Below, piece after piece: positions 23,179 through 31,186 of a DNA stretch of 64,000 bases. Each line of letters starts with the position of its first letter. Within the stretch, counting starts at the first letter, position 1. Origin of the DNA: Oscillospiraceae bacterium (GTDB lineage Bacteria; Bacillota; Clostridia; Oscillospirales; Oscillospiraceae); the NCBI GenBank assembly GCA_902761055.1, contig CACWIS010000012.1:1-64000 (forward strand), read 5' to 3'. The notes under the pieces are model-generated. The model did no database searches. It saw nothing but the letters and a program-made list of their open reading frames with translations, and was not told the origin of the DNA. The position numbers and the translations under genes were made by a program.

Positions 23179-25526
23179 CCCAGCACCCGCTTTGCGATGT
23201 CCGCGCTCTGCTTGGCGTCCTTTGCGTAATAGTCCGCGCCGATCTGCGCGGCGTAATCCTCGGTCAGCACCGCGCCGCCCACCATGACCTTGCAGTCGTG
23301 GCCGCTGCGCCGCAGCGCCGCGATCGTCTCGGCCATGCTCGGGACGGTCGTGGTCATCAGCGCCGAGAGGCCGACCAGCTTCACGTCTTCGCGAACCGCG
23401 GCCTCCACGACGGTCTGCGGCGGGACGTCGCGCCCGAGGTCGATGACCGTGTAGCCGTAGTTCTCCAGCACGACCTTAACGATGTTCTTCCCGATGTCGT
23501 GGATATCACCCTGCACGGTGGCCAGCACGATCTTCCCCTTGGAGACCGATCCTCCGCCGCGCCCGGCAATGCTTTTCTTGACCAGCTCGAAGCCCGCGCA
23601 GGCGGCGTTGGCCGCGTTCATCAGCTGCGGCAGAAAGATCTCCTGCCGCTCGTAGCGCTCGCCCACCCGGTCCAGCGCCGGGATCAGCAGACGGTCGACG
23701 AGCTCGAGCTCGCTCATCTCCCCGAGCGCTTTGGCCGTGAGCGCCGCGGTCTCCTGCTTCAGGCCGCGCAGGATGGCCTCGCCGATGCTCATGTCCCCGT
23801 GCCCGGTCTGCTCGGTCTTTTTCTCCTCCGGAAGCGCCGCGAAGCGGCGGATATAGGCCTCGCTGCCGCGGTCCTGGCCGGAGAGCACGCGGAAGGCCGC
23901 CACGGCGTCCATCACGGATCGCTGGTTGGGATTGACGATCGGCAGATCGAGCCCGGCGTGCATCGCCTGCGTGAGGAAGCTGATCGTGATCGTCTCCCGC
24001 GCGGGCAGGCCGAAGGAGATGTTGCTCACGCCCAGGACCGTGTGCAGTCCGAGCTCCTCCCGGACGGCGCGCACGGCGCGCAGCGTTTCGACCGCCTGCT
24101 CCTGCTGGGCGGAGACCGTCAGCGTCAGACAGTCGATATAGACGTCCTCCTTCGCGATGCCGTGCGCGAGCGCCGCCTCGAGGATGCGCCGCGCGATGGC
24201 GACGCGCGCCTCCCAGCTCTGCGGGATGCCCTTGTCGTCCATGCACAGGCCGATGACGGCCGCGCCGTATTTCTTGCACAGCGGCAGGATGCGCTCGAGC
24301 ACCTCGCGCTTGCCGTTGACCGAGTTGACGACGGCCTTGCCGCTGCAGGCGCGCAGGCCCGCCTCGATGGCCGCGGGGTCGGAGGAGTCGATCTGCAGCG
24401 GCAGGTCGACCGCGGCCTGCAGGGCCCGCACCGTGCGGCACATCAGCTCCGGCTCGTCCAGGCCGGGCAGCCCGACGTTGACGTCCAGAATGTCCGCCCC
24501 GGCGTCCTGCTGTTCGACGCCGCGCGCGACGATATAGTCGAGATCGCCCTCGCGCAGCGCCTGCTGAAAGCGTTTCTTACCCGTGGGATTGATCCGCTCG
24601 CCGATCACGCGCACGCCGTCCAGCTCCGCCGTCATCGTCGCCGAGCAGACGCCGTGGCGCAGCGTCTGCGGTCTTTCGGCGGGCGACGCGCCCGCGAGCG
24701 CCTCGGCTGCCGCTCGGATGAATTCCGGCGTGGTGCCGCAGCAGCCGCCGAAAATGCCGACGCCGAGCGGCAGCGCCTCTTTGAGTTCGGCGGCGAATTC
24801 CTCGGGCGTGATGCGGTATTCTCCCGTGGCCGGGTCCGGCAGACCGGCGTTGGGCTTGAGGATCAGCGGCAGCGCCGTCCATTCGCGCAGCTCGCGCACC
24901 AGGGGCAGCAGCTCCTTCGGTCCGAGACTGCAGTTGAAGCCCAGCGCGTCCACGCCCAGGCCTGTCAGCGTCAGCGCCATGGCCGGGACCGTCACGCCGA
25001 GAAAGCTGCGGCCGGTCGCCTCAAAGGTCATCGTGGCCCACACGGGGAGGCTGCTGTTCTCCTTCGCGGCCAGCACGGCCGCGCGCATCTCGCCGAGATC
25101 GCTCATCGTCTCGAAGACGACGAGGTCGGCCCCGGCCTTCTCGCCGGCGCAGACGATCTCCCTGAATATGTCGTAGGCTTCGTCAAAGCCGAGGCTCCCC
25201 AGCGGCTCGAGCAGCTGTCCGATCGGTCCGACGTCCAGCGCGACCCTCACGTCGCGGCCTTCCGCGGCGGCGCGCGCACAGCGCACGCCGGCGGCGACGA
25301 GCTCCGCGACGCTGCGGCCGCAGCCCGCCGCCTTGTACCGGTTCGCCCCGAAAGTGTTGGTATAGAGCACGCGGCTGCCCGCCTCGACGTAGCGCCGCTG
25401 GATCGCGCTGACGGTCTCGGGGTGCGTGATGTTCCACAGCTCCGGGACCTGCCCCATCGGCAGCCCCGCCGCCTGGAGCATCGTGCCCATGGCGCCGTCC
25501 AGCAGGATGATCTTATTGCTTTCCAC
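23175..25526 (-). CDS. metH: Cobalamin-dependent methionine synthase lacking the activation domain
   Basis: 783 residues: homocysteine-binding barrel (1-290; zinc cysteines in GFNCSLG and GGCCGTTPEF), pterin-binding domain (305-560; GERINPTG), cobalamin cap and Rossmann domain (590-783; the GDIHDIGKN motif with the lower-ligand histidine). Full-length E. coli MetH has about 1227 residues; the AdoMet-binding reactivation domain is missing here and is encoded by the gene just upstream. The start is GTG at 25526, set by GGAGGG. It transfers the methyl group of 5-methyl-THF to homocysteine through B12. Confidence 0.95.
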   Translation of the reverse strand: MESNKIILLDGAMGTMLQAAGLPMGQVPELWNITHPETVSAIQRRYVEAGSRVLYTNTFGANRYKAAGCGRSVAELVAAGVRCARAAAEGRDVRVALDVGPIGQLLEPLGSLGFDEAYDIFREIVCAGEKAGADLVVFETMSDLGEMRAAVLAAKENSSLPVWATMTFEATGRSFLGVTVPAMALTLTGLGVDALGFNCSLGPKELLPLVRELREWTALPLILKPNAGLPDPATGEYRITPEEFAAELKEALPLGVGIFGGCCGTTPEFIRAAAEALAGASPAERPQTLRHGVCSATMTAELDGVRVIGERINPTGKKRFQQALREGDLDYIVARGVEQQDAGADILDVNVGLPGLDEPELMCRTVRALQAAVDLPLQIDSSDPAAIEAGLRACSGKAVVNSVNGKREVLERILPLCKKYGAAVIGLCMDDKGIPQSWEARVAIARRILEAALAHGIAKEDVYIDCLTLTVSAQQEQAVETLRAVRAVREELGLHTVLGVSNISFGLPARETITISFLTQAMHAGLDLPIVNPNQRSVMDAVAAFRVLSGQDRGSEAYIRRFAALPEEKKTEQTGHGDMSIGEAILRGLKQETAALTAKALGEMSELELVDRLLIPALDRVGERYERQEIFLPQLMNAANAACAGFELVKKSIAGRGGGSVSKGKIVLATVQGDIHDIGKNIVKVVLENYGYTVIDLGRDVPPQTVVEAAVREDVKLVGLSALMTTTVPSMAETIAALRRSGHDCKVMVGGAVLTEDYAAQIGADYYAKDAKQSADIAKRVLG

Positions 25527-26184
25527 AGCTCTTTCCCTCCTTGCGATAGGGGCAGCCTTCCGCCATGCCGCAGCTCTCGCAGCCGCGGCTGCGTCTCGGC
25601 TGCGGCCGGTCCGCCACGCCGATGAGCGCGGTGACGCTCTTCTGCGGGATCATCAGACCGCTTGCCGACAGGCTCACGCCGATGCGCCTGCTGACGTCCA
25701 GCACGCGGAAAAACGGCTTCTGATCCGTCAGCGGCATGTCTCCGTAGCCCGGGCTGAAGCGGTCGGTCAGAAAGCGCGGCGCGACGGAGGCCGCCAGATC
25801 CGCGCAGAAGTTGTCGCAGACCCGCTCGATCGCGGCGCTGCCCGTCGCGTCAAGGATCACGGCCTCGCCCATGTTCCGGGCGGCGGCGCGGCGGATCAGG
25901 CTCTCCGCCTCGGTCCCCAGCGTCGCGGCCAGCAGCACGACCTCGTCGCAGTCGCGCAGCATCTCATGCACGTCGCGGCCGCCGGGGCGGTAATCCGTCC
26001 CCTCCAGCGAGCCGTCCGGCAGCAGCTTGAACAGCCGCCACACGAGCCGCGGACGGGCCGTGCGCAGCAGCAGCTCCTCGCAGCGGTCGAGCTCGCCGCG
26101 GAGGGCCTCGTCCAGGAAGCTGCCGCGATAGCTCAGATACTGCAGGGTCTCGGCGCGATCCACGCCGTCCAGTCTTGCTTCCAT
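25513..26184 (-). CDS. Stand-alone methionine synthase activation-domain protein
   Basis: 223 residues matching the AdoMet-binding reactivation domain of MetH: VLLAATLGTEAESLIRR, then RFSPGYGDMPL near residue 160 and a C-terminal tail with four cysteines (CESCGMAEGCPY) that could bind a metal or cluster. It is expected to help reductive remethylation of inactive cob(II)alamin on MetH. The ATG at 26184 has GGAGGG upstream; an earlier ATG at 26211 would be almost leaderless. It overlaps metH by 14 bases. The cysteine-rich tail is not part of the E. coli domain and may substitute for flavodoxin contact. Confidence 0.85.
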   Translation of the reverse strand: MEARLDGVDRAETLQYLSYRGSFLDEALRGELDRCEELLLRTARPRLVWRLFKLLPDGSLEGTDYRPGGRDVHEMLRDCDEVVLLAATLGTEAESLIRRAAARNMGEAVILDATGSAAIERVCDNFCADLAASVAPRFLTDRFSPGYGDMPLTDQKPFFRVLDVSRRIGVSLSASGLMIPQKSVTALIGVADRPQPRRSRGCESCGMAEGCPYRKEGKSCGKQ

Positions 26185-26222
26185 GCCGCTTCCCTCCTTC
26201 TGCGCCCGCATAATGATGCACT

Positions 26223-26251
26223 ATTATAAAAAAAGCCCGGAGACTTGTCAA
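26223..26251 (-). promoter_or_regulatory. Promoter of the methionine operon
   Basis: Minus strand: TTGACA (26246-26251), 17-bp spacer, TATAAT (26223-26228). The predicted leader is only about 30 bases, so there is no room for a SAM or cobalamin riboswitch. Confidence 0.8.
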
Positions 26252-26294
26252 TTCCCCGCGCCGTCATTCCGGCGTCTTTCCCTTGCAGTTCCGC

Positions 26295-26323
26295 TTGACG
26301 AGAATACTTCAAAATGTTATAGT
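26295..26323 (+). promoter_or_regulatory. Promoter of the LytTR regulator gene
   Basis: TTGACG (26295-26300), 17-bp spacer, TATAGT (26318-26323), followed by a leader of about 90 bases with a CCCCGCTCCATACACGGGAGGG hairpin-like segment around 26349-26374. Confidence 0.7.
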
Positions 26324-26419
26324 AACGGTATGGAAGATTTTGTTAGTCTCTCCCCCGCTCCATACACGGGAGGGACGTGCAGCTCTTCTATTTTTGTCGG
26401 ATACTGTCGGAGGCCGGCC

Positions 26420-27124
26420 ATGCTTCGGATCGCGATCTATGACGATACAACTCCACATGCCAGAGAACTCGCCGAGCTCATCGACCGTGAGCTTTCCTCC
26501 CGCCGCCGGGAGCTCGAGGGCTTCCCCTCGCCCGACGAGCTGCTGCGCTATATCACGTCGGGCGGCTACGCGCCGGATATCGCCTTTCTCGGCGTCGGGG
26601 CCGGAGGCGGCCGCGGCATCGAGCTGGGCGCGAAGCTCAACGCGCTCGTCCCGGCCTGCCGCATCATCTTCGTCTCGGACACGCTCGACGCCGTGCGGGA
26701 CGTCTATTGCGTCGAGCATATCTGGTACATCCTCCGCAGCGAGCTGTCCGCGCGTATCACGCCCGCGCTGGAAAAGGCGCTCTCCTCGCTCGAGGCGAAG
26801 CGCGGCACGGGACTTGTGATCCGCGCCAAGGGGCGCGCCGTGTTCCTCCCGCTCGGCGAGCTGCTCTATCTTGAGCGCGACCTGCGCCGGACGCTGATCC
26901 ATACCGAGAGCGGCGAGTACGTCTCATCCGAGCGTCCCTGTCAGCTGCTGGGCGGCGAGCTGGAGCGCTGCTTCGTGCGCAGCCACCGCAGCTACTGGGT
27001 GAACAAGAGCAAGATCAGCGAGATGGAGAGCGACGCGTTCATCCTTCGGAACGGCCAGCGCGTCCCCATCAGCCGCGGCTGGCGCGCAGCCGCCCGCGCG
27101 GCCTTTCTGGCAAGCGAGTCATAA
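26420..27124 (+). CDS. LytTR-family regulator with a degenerate receiver domain
   Basis: 234 residues. The N-terminal 115 residues follow a response-regulator fold (MLRIAIYDDTTPHARELAELI), but where the phospho-acceptor aspartate is expected the sequence reads IAFLGVGAGGGRGIEL, so the aspartate is replaced by glycine; the conserved lysine loop is also altered (HIWYILRSEL). The C-terminal LytTR DNA-binding domain (about 130-234) is intact: LPLGELLYLERDLRRTLIHT, then FVRSHRSYWVNKSKI. Control by phosphorylation is therefore unlikely; the domain may bind a partner. No histidine kinase is adjacent. ATG at 26420 follows CGGAGG. Confidence 0.85.
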   Translation: MLRIAIYDDTTPHARELAELIDRELSSRRRELEGFPSPDELLRYITSGGYAPDIAFLGVGAGGGRGIELGAKLNALVPACRIIFVSDTLDAVRDVYCVEHIWYILRSELSARITPALEKALSSLEAKRGTGLVIRAKGRAVFLPLGELLYLERDLRRTLIHTESGEYVSSERPCQLLGGELERCFVRSHRSYWVNKSKISEMESDAFILRNGQRVPISRGWRAAARAAFLASES

Positions 27125-27157
27125 AAAAAGACAGGACCCGTGGACCTGTCTTTTTTT
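27123..27157. terminator. Bidirectional terminator, LytTR gene / trigger-factor-like gene
   Basis: AAAAAAAGACAGG / CCTGTCTTTTTTT with a short loop, between convergent genes. Confidence 0.9.
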
Positions 27158-27166
27158 GCATTCTGT

Positions 27167-28153
27167 TCAAAAGGTTTTCGCGCTGTCGACAATCATCGCG
27201 CGCGCCTTGTCGCGCAGGAGCTGCGCGCGCAGGACTTCCTCGCCGATGCCCGCGAGCACTTCCCCGGGCTGCATGTCGTACATCTCGGCGATCTTTGCGA
27301 GCGCGCCGTCGAACTCCTCATCGCTGATCGCGAGCCCTTCGCGCCGGGCGACCTCGTCGATCAGCAGGTCGATGCGCACGAGATCCGTCGCCTGGGGGCG
27401 GAACTCCTCGCGCAGCGAGTCCATCGTCTTGCCCGCCATGCGCAGATAGCTCGCGAAGCTCTCCTCGGCCAGCTGCTCGAGACTCCGGCCGCGCTTGTCC
27501 TCCGCCCGGCGGGCGAGACAGTCCGCCACGACCTCGATCTTGCGCTCCTCCGCCCCCTCCGGGAACAGCGCCGCGGCCGCGGCGTTGACGATATCCTCCG
27601 CGCTGCGGGCGCGGAAGCGGCTGCCGTTGGCCTCGTCGGCGGCGGCGAGCGCCATATCCCACAGCTCCCCGTCGCTGCGGCCGCAGTGAAGCGCCGCGTC
27701 GGCCGCGCGCAGCACGGCGTACATATCGGTCAGCGCGCTGAAGACGGGTCTGCGTACGACGTCCTCCATGCGCTGGCGCACGAGGCCGTCGATCTTGCGG
27801 CTGACGTAGGTCTCGGGGATCTCGGCGCGCAGCGTCTCGGACGCGGCGAGCAGCACCGGGAGATCGGGCGTCTCGTCCGAGGGGACGTAGACCTCGAGCC
27901 CCAAGTATTTCCCGAGCTCCACCTTCGGCGGCACCGCCGCGTCAAAGTCGAACTCCACCTCGCCGTCCGCTCTCTCGTCCATGCGCGTCACGCGCGGCAG
28001 CGCAAGGGGCGGCAGGCCCTTTTCGGCGGCGAAGGCGCGGATGCAGCCCTCGACCGCGGCGCGCACGCCCCCGAAGCGCGCGGCGTCCTCCGCCTCGGCC
28101 AGCAGCGTCGCACGCACGTCGCCGCCGCGGATCTCGCAGCTGAGGATCTTCAT
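27167..28153 (-). CDS. Trigger-factor-like protein without PPIase domain
   Basis: 328 residues. A segment near residue 88 reads KVELGKYLGLEVYVP, the typical start of the region after the trigger-factor ribosome-binding domain, and the C-terminal 180 residues form the helical chaperone arm (LLIDEVARREGLAISDEEF near 265, ending RAQLLRDKARAMIVDSAK). No FKBP-type PPIase domain is present and the ribosome-binding loop (GFRxGKxP) is not recognisable. It may be a substrate-specific chaperone, not the housekeeping trigger factor. The ATG at 28153 overlaps the stop of the upstream Nif11-like gene (ATGA), which decides the start. Confidence 0.75.
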   Translation of the reverse strand: MKILSCEIRGGDVRATLLAEAEDAARFGGVRAAVEGCIRAFAAEKGLPPLALPRVTRMDERADGEVEFDFDAAVPPKVELGKYLGLEVYVPSDETPDLPVLLAASETLRAEIPETYVSRKIDGLVRQRMEDVVRRPVFSALTDMYAVLRAADAALHCGRSDGELWDMALAAADEANGSRFRARSAEDIVNAAAAALFPEGAEERKIEVVADCLARRAEDKRGRSLEQLAEESFASYLRMAGKTMDSLREEFRPQATDLVRIDLLIDEVARREGLAISDEEFDGALAKIAEMYDMQPGEVLAGIGEEVLRAQLLRDKARAMIVDSAKTF

Positions 28154-28485
28154 TTCCGCCACTCCTCTCCGGCGCGCAGCACGTCCTCGTCGTATTCCCA
28201 GCCGTTGTCGAGCAGCCAGAAGCCCTCCTCGTCCTCGATCCCGGCGAAGTACTCCTCGTCGCTCATGCCCAGGCGGCTCATCTTGACGCGCGTCTCGTAG
28301 GCGCGCAGCTCGGCCACCGTGAAGTCCAGTCCGATCTCGCGCGCGACGGGCAGCAGCGCGGCCTTGACGAGCGCCTCGCGGATCTCGAGGCTGCCGGGAT
28401 AGGCGTTCACGGCCTCGGCCACGCGCGCGCGCAGCGCCTCGTCGGTCCTGTATCGTTCAAAAAAAGCAGCGGCGTTTTCGATCAT
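28150..28485 (-). CDS. Nif11-like helical protein
   Basis: 111 residues. The first 75 resemble the Nif11 domain found in RiPP leader peptides and nitrogen-fixation loci: MIENAAAFFERYRTDEALR, a short helix, then VAREIGLDFTVAELRAYE. The remaining 35 residues are acidic and aromatic (MSDEEYFAGIEDEEGFWLLDNGW) and show no Cys/Ser/Thr-rich core peptide, so a lanthipeptide-type product is unlikely. Translational coupling to a chaperone-like gene suggests the two work together. ATG at 28485 follows AAAGGA. The similarity is by eye and moderate. Confidence 0.6.
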   Translation of the reverse strand: MIENAAAFFERYRTDEALRARVAEAVNAYPGSLEIREALVKAALLPVAREIGLDFTVAELRAYETRVKMSRLGMSDEEYFAGIEDEEGFWLLDNGWEYDEDVLRAGEEWRK

Positions 28486-28516
28486 GACGCTTTTCCTTTC
28501 TCTTTGACCTGCTCTC

Positions 28517-28545
28517 ATTATAGGGGATTTGCCGCCCCATTGCAA
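28517..28545 (-). promoter_or_regulatory. Promoter of the Nif11-like / trigger-factor-like operon
   Basis: Minus strand: TTGCAA (28540-28545), 17-bp spacer, TATAAT (28517-28522). Confidence 0.75.
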
Positions 28546-28555
28546 GCCGCGGCAA

Positions 28556-28590
28556 AGAAAATGCTTCCCGCCGCGCGGGAAGCATTTTCT
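28556..28590 (-). terminator. Terminator of the YitT gene
   Basis: AGAAAATGCTTCCCG / CGGGAAGCATTTTCT with a 5-base loop, right after the YitT stop codon. Confidence 0.85.
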
Positions 28591-28591
28591 G

Positions 28592-29479
28592 TCACAGTCT
28601 CTTGAGGAAGTTGCCGTAGACGTGCACATTGTCGCCGATAACGACGAAGGCGTTGGGATCGCAGCGCTGCACCAGCCCGCGCAGCCGGGTGATCTCATAC
28701 TTGGAGATGATGACGTAGAGCACGTCGCTCGGCTCGTCGGTGTATGCGCCGACGCTGGCCCACTCCGTCACGCCGCGGCCGAGACCGCGCAGGATCGCGT
28801 CGGCGATCTCGTCCTTGTGCTTGGTGACGATCTTGACCTCGACGTTGATGTTCTGGAAGTGGAAGTGATCGACCGCGAAGGAACTGAGGAAGGCCGAGAT
28901 CATCGAATAGATGACGACGGGGACGCCGAAGAGCAGGGCGTAGGCCGAAAACTGCACCGCGTTGACAATGAGATAGACCTTGCCCACGCCGGTCTCGCGC
29001 TTGCCCATGGCCATGAGCAGTCCGACGATATCCAGTCCGCCGCCCGAGGAGCCGCAGCGCAGGATCAGCCCGCTGGCCGAGCCGGAGACGAGACTTCCGA
29101 CGATGATCGAGGCCAGCAGGTCGTCCGGCAGCAGCGCGCGCACCGGGACGATCGCCAGGAACAGCGTCTGGAAGGTGACCGTGATCAGCGTCTTGACGAG
29201 TGTTTTGCGGCGCAGCTTCTTCCACGCGAAGAGGAAGATCGGGATATTGCAGATGTAATAGAGGACGCCCGCGATGTCGAAGGGGAAGCGCAGAGCCGCG
29301 TATTCCGTCAGCAGCGTGCGGATCAGCTGGCACACGCCCATCAGACCGCCGCAGTAGATCCCGGCCGGGACGATAAACATATTCAGTCCGACGGCGTAGA
29401 TAAAGTCCAGAATGATCGTGTTGAAGGTCGCGAGCGCGTCGCGCGTGAATTCGTTTTTTACTTGCTTGGCATTCAGCAT
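28592..29479 (-). CDS. YitT-family membrane protein (DUF161 + DUF2179)
   Basis: 295 residues. Five to six transmembrane helices in the first 205 residues (DALATFNTIILDFIYAVGLNMFIVPAGIYCGGLMGVCQLI), then a soluble C-terminal domain of about 90 residues with ADAILRGLGRGVTEWASVGAYT, the DUF2179 signature. YitT proteins are common multi-copy membrane proteins of Firmicutes without assigned substrate. ATG at 29479 has GAGGA upstream and is preferred over an ATG four codons earlier. Single gene with own terminator. Confidence 0.88.
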   Translation of the reverse strand: MLNAKQVKNEFTRDALATFNTIILDFIYAVGLNMFIVPAGIYCGGLMGVCQLIRTLLTEYAALRFPFDIAGVLYYICNIPIFLFAWKKLRRKTLVKTLITVTFQTLFLAIVPVRALLPDDLLASIIVGSLVSGSASGLILRCGSSGGGLDIVGLLMAMGKRETGVGKVYLIVNAVQFSAYALLFGVPVVIYSMISAFLSSFAVDHFHFQNINVEVKIVTKHKDEIADAILRGLGRGVTEWASVGAYTDEPSDVLYVIISKYEITRLRGLVQRCDPNAFVVIGDNVHVYGNFLKRL

Positions 29480-29611
29480 GTTTTTCCTCATTTTCAAGGG
29501 GCCGGCCCGTGAGCGGCCTCGCCGGTCACAGCCCTTGCCCCGCGGCAAATACAGCGGCGGCCGAAAGGTCCCCGTTTCCGTCTCTTGCCCGCCGGCGTCC
29601 CGTCAACAGCC

Positions 29612-29638
29612 AAGATGCCGCTCATGGAGCGGCATCTT
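29612..29638 (-). terminator. Hairpin downstream of rplT
   Basis: AAGATGCCGCTC / GAGCGGCATCTT perfect stem, 3-base loop, about 20 bases past the rplT stop. The T run is poor, so it may act as a 3' stabiliser or a weak terminator. Confidence 0.55.
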
Positions 29639-29659
29639 GCGTTCGATTCAGCTTGTCGA

Positions 29660-30013
29660 TCAGAGCGCGGCCTTGGCCATCTCGCACAGAGCGGTGAAGG
29701 CGGCGGGATCGTGGATCGCGGTCTCGGAGAGCATCTTGCGGTTCATGTCGACGCCGGCGAGCTTGAGCCCGTGCATGAAGGTGGAGTAGTTCATGCCGTT
29801 GAGCTTGCAGCCCGCGCTGATGCGGGTGATCCACAGAGAACGGAAATCTCTCTTCTTCTGCTTGCGTCCGATATATGCGTAACGGCCGGACTTCATGACC
29901 TGCTCGTTCGCCATCTTGAAGTGACGGGACTTGTTGCCCCAGTAACCCTTGGCCAGGCCCAGGATCTTGCTTCTGTGCTTGCGCGTCATCATTGCGCCTT
30001 TAACTCTTGCCAT
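29660..30013 (-). CDS. rplT: 50S ribosomal protein L20
   Basis: 117 residues, the standard length. [29 protein letters not shown], the RNA-binding N-terminal arm, and [24 protein letters not shown] are diagnostic. L20 is an assembly-initiating 23S rRNA-binding protein and in Firmicutes represses its own operon through the infC leader. Third gene of infC-rpmI-rplT. Confidence 0.98.
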   Translation of the reverse strand: MARVKGAMMTRKHRSKILGLAKGYWGNKSRHFKMANEQVMKSGRYAYIGRKQKKRDFRSLWITRISAGCKLNGMNYSTFMHGLKLAGVDMNRKMLSETAIHDPAAFTALCEMAKAAL

Positions 30014-30042
30014 TTGTATATCCTCCTATTATCGTGCAGCCC

Positions 30043-30240
30043 TTATTTGTAAGGGATCATTTTCTTGATGGTCGCCACGTTGGTCACGTCCGCGTAGGTC
30101 TCGGAGCGCAGACGACGGCAGCGCTTGGTGTCCTTCTTCGTGAGGATATGGCTCTTGTAAGCGTGTGCGCGCTTCACCTTACCGGTCTTGGTGAGATTAA
30201 ATCTCTTCTTGGCACCGCTGTGGGTCTTCAGTTTCGGCAT
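30043..30240 (-). CDS. rpmI: 50S ribosomal protein L35
   Basis: 65 residues, [24 protein letters not shown], the standard L35 start. It binds 23S rRNA in the large subunit. Lies between infC and rplT with short spacers, so it is co-transcribed. Confidence 0.98.
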   Translation of the reverse strand: MPKLKTHSGAKKRFNLTKTGKVKRAHAYKSHILTKKDTKRCRRLRSETYADVTNVATIKKMIPYK

Positions 30241-30294
30241 GATTCTTTCTCCTTTTCGTGATTCAACAGGACTCGCCTGTCTGGTTTACTGGAA

Positions 30295-30894
30295 TTACTC
30301 CGCGCTTTTTTCTTCCTCGGCTTTGGGGGCTTCGGGAGCCGCTTTGGGGGCCTTGGGCCTGGCCGGCTTCTTCGGCGCGCTCTGCGGCTTGGGCGAGAGG
30401 AACATGGACATGTTCCGCCCCTCGAGCTTCGGGGGCTTGTCGAGGTTCGCGATCTCGGCGCACTTCGCGGCGAAGTCGCGCAGGATCACGTCGCCGATCT
30501 CGGTATGGGCCATCTCGCGGCCGCGGAAACGGATCGAGACCTTCAGGCGGTTGCCCTCGGCCAGGAACTTCAGCCCGTTCTTCAGCTTGGTGTTGAAATC
30601 GTTGGTGTCGATGCTCGGAGACATGCGGATCTCCTTGATCTCGATCACGCGCTGATTCTTCTTGGCTTCCTTTTCCTTCTTGGTCTGCTCGAAGCGGTAC
30701 TTGCCGTAGTCCATGATGCGGCACACCGGCGGATTCGAGCCCGGGGCGATCTTGACGAGGTCATATTCCTGCTCGGTGGCGATGCGCAGCGCTTCTTCGC
30801 TCGACATGATGCCGAGCTGCTCGCCGTCGGCGCCGATCAGGCGCACTTCCTTGTCGCGGATCTCTTCGTTGATCTGATGGTCTGTGTTAGCGAT
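30295..30894 (-). CDS. infC: Translation initiation factor IF-3, probable ATC start
   Basis: About 199 residues: N-terminal domain QINEEIRDKEVRLIG, linker, and C-terminal domain with IDTNDFNTKLKNGLKFL and VSIRFRGREMAHTEIG. The C-terminal 25 residues are a Pro/Ala/Lys tail beyond the usual end. No ATG, GTG or TTG lies at a usable distance from the strong GGAGGTG; the in-frame codon 9 bases after it is ATC (30892-30894). The first ATG upstream (30966) would put 24 unrelated residues in front and lies inside the leader. IF-3 discriminates against non-canonical starts, so AUU/AUC starts on infC form a known autoregulatory loop. Confidence 0.88.
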   Translation of the reverse strand: MANTDHQINEEIRDKEVRLIGADGEQLGIMSSEEALRIATEQEYDLVKIAPGSNPPVCRIMDYGKYRFEQTKKEKEAKKNQRVIEIKEIRMSPSIDTNDFNTKLKNGLKFLAEGNRLKVSIRFRGREMAHTEIGDVILRDFAAKCAEIANLDKPPKLEGRNMSMFLSPKPQSAPKKPARPKAPKAAPEAPKAEEEKSAE

Positions 30895-30923
30895 TGTAGC
30901 CCACCTCCATAAGCTGGTCGGAT

Positions 30924-30954
30924 GAAAAAAGCACGGATGCACAGCATCCGCACC
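30924..30954 (-). promoter_or_regulatory. Attenuator in the infC-rpmI-rplT leader (L20-type leader)
   Basis: On the minus strand, GTGCGGATGC / GCATCCGTGC forms a 10-bp stem (two G-U) with a 3-base loop followed by T6, about 30 bases before the infC ribosome site. The 170-base leader (30895-31064) also holds a G+C-rich fold (GCCGGCCACGG.. and CTCCCGGGGGGAG). This matches the arrangement of Firmicutes L20 leaders, where L20 binding favours premature termination. Confidence 0.7.
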
Positions 30955-31070
30955 GCAAGACGACATAGGCCTCCCCCCGGGAGACTTACGCGCTATTGAC
31001 CGCGCCCGGCTCCGTGGCCGGCGGGTGAGGCAAGCGGATCGCTGTACCTTCTTTGTTTTGAAGCTTGTTT

Positions 31071-31099
31071 AATATACCAGCTAACGCCGTGCTTGTCAA
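31071..31099 (-). promoter_or_regulatory. Promoter of the infC operon
   Basis: Minus strand: TTGACA (31094-31099), 17-bp spacer, TATATT (31071-31076). Strong consensus, as expected for ribosomal protein genes. Confidence 0.8.
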
Positions 31100-31186
31100 G
31101 CGTTTTTCAGAACAATCTATGCCTTTTTCAAAGAAAAGATGCAAAAAGCGGGCCGCCTCTCCGGCAGCCCGCTCTCCTGCGTCGTA

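Noticed and set aside
26212..26419. A SAM or cobalamin riboswitch ahead of the methionine operon
   Set aside because: The promoter lies 30 bases from the start codon, leaving no room for an aptamer, and no B12 box or SAM core is visible.
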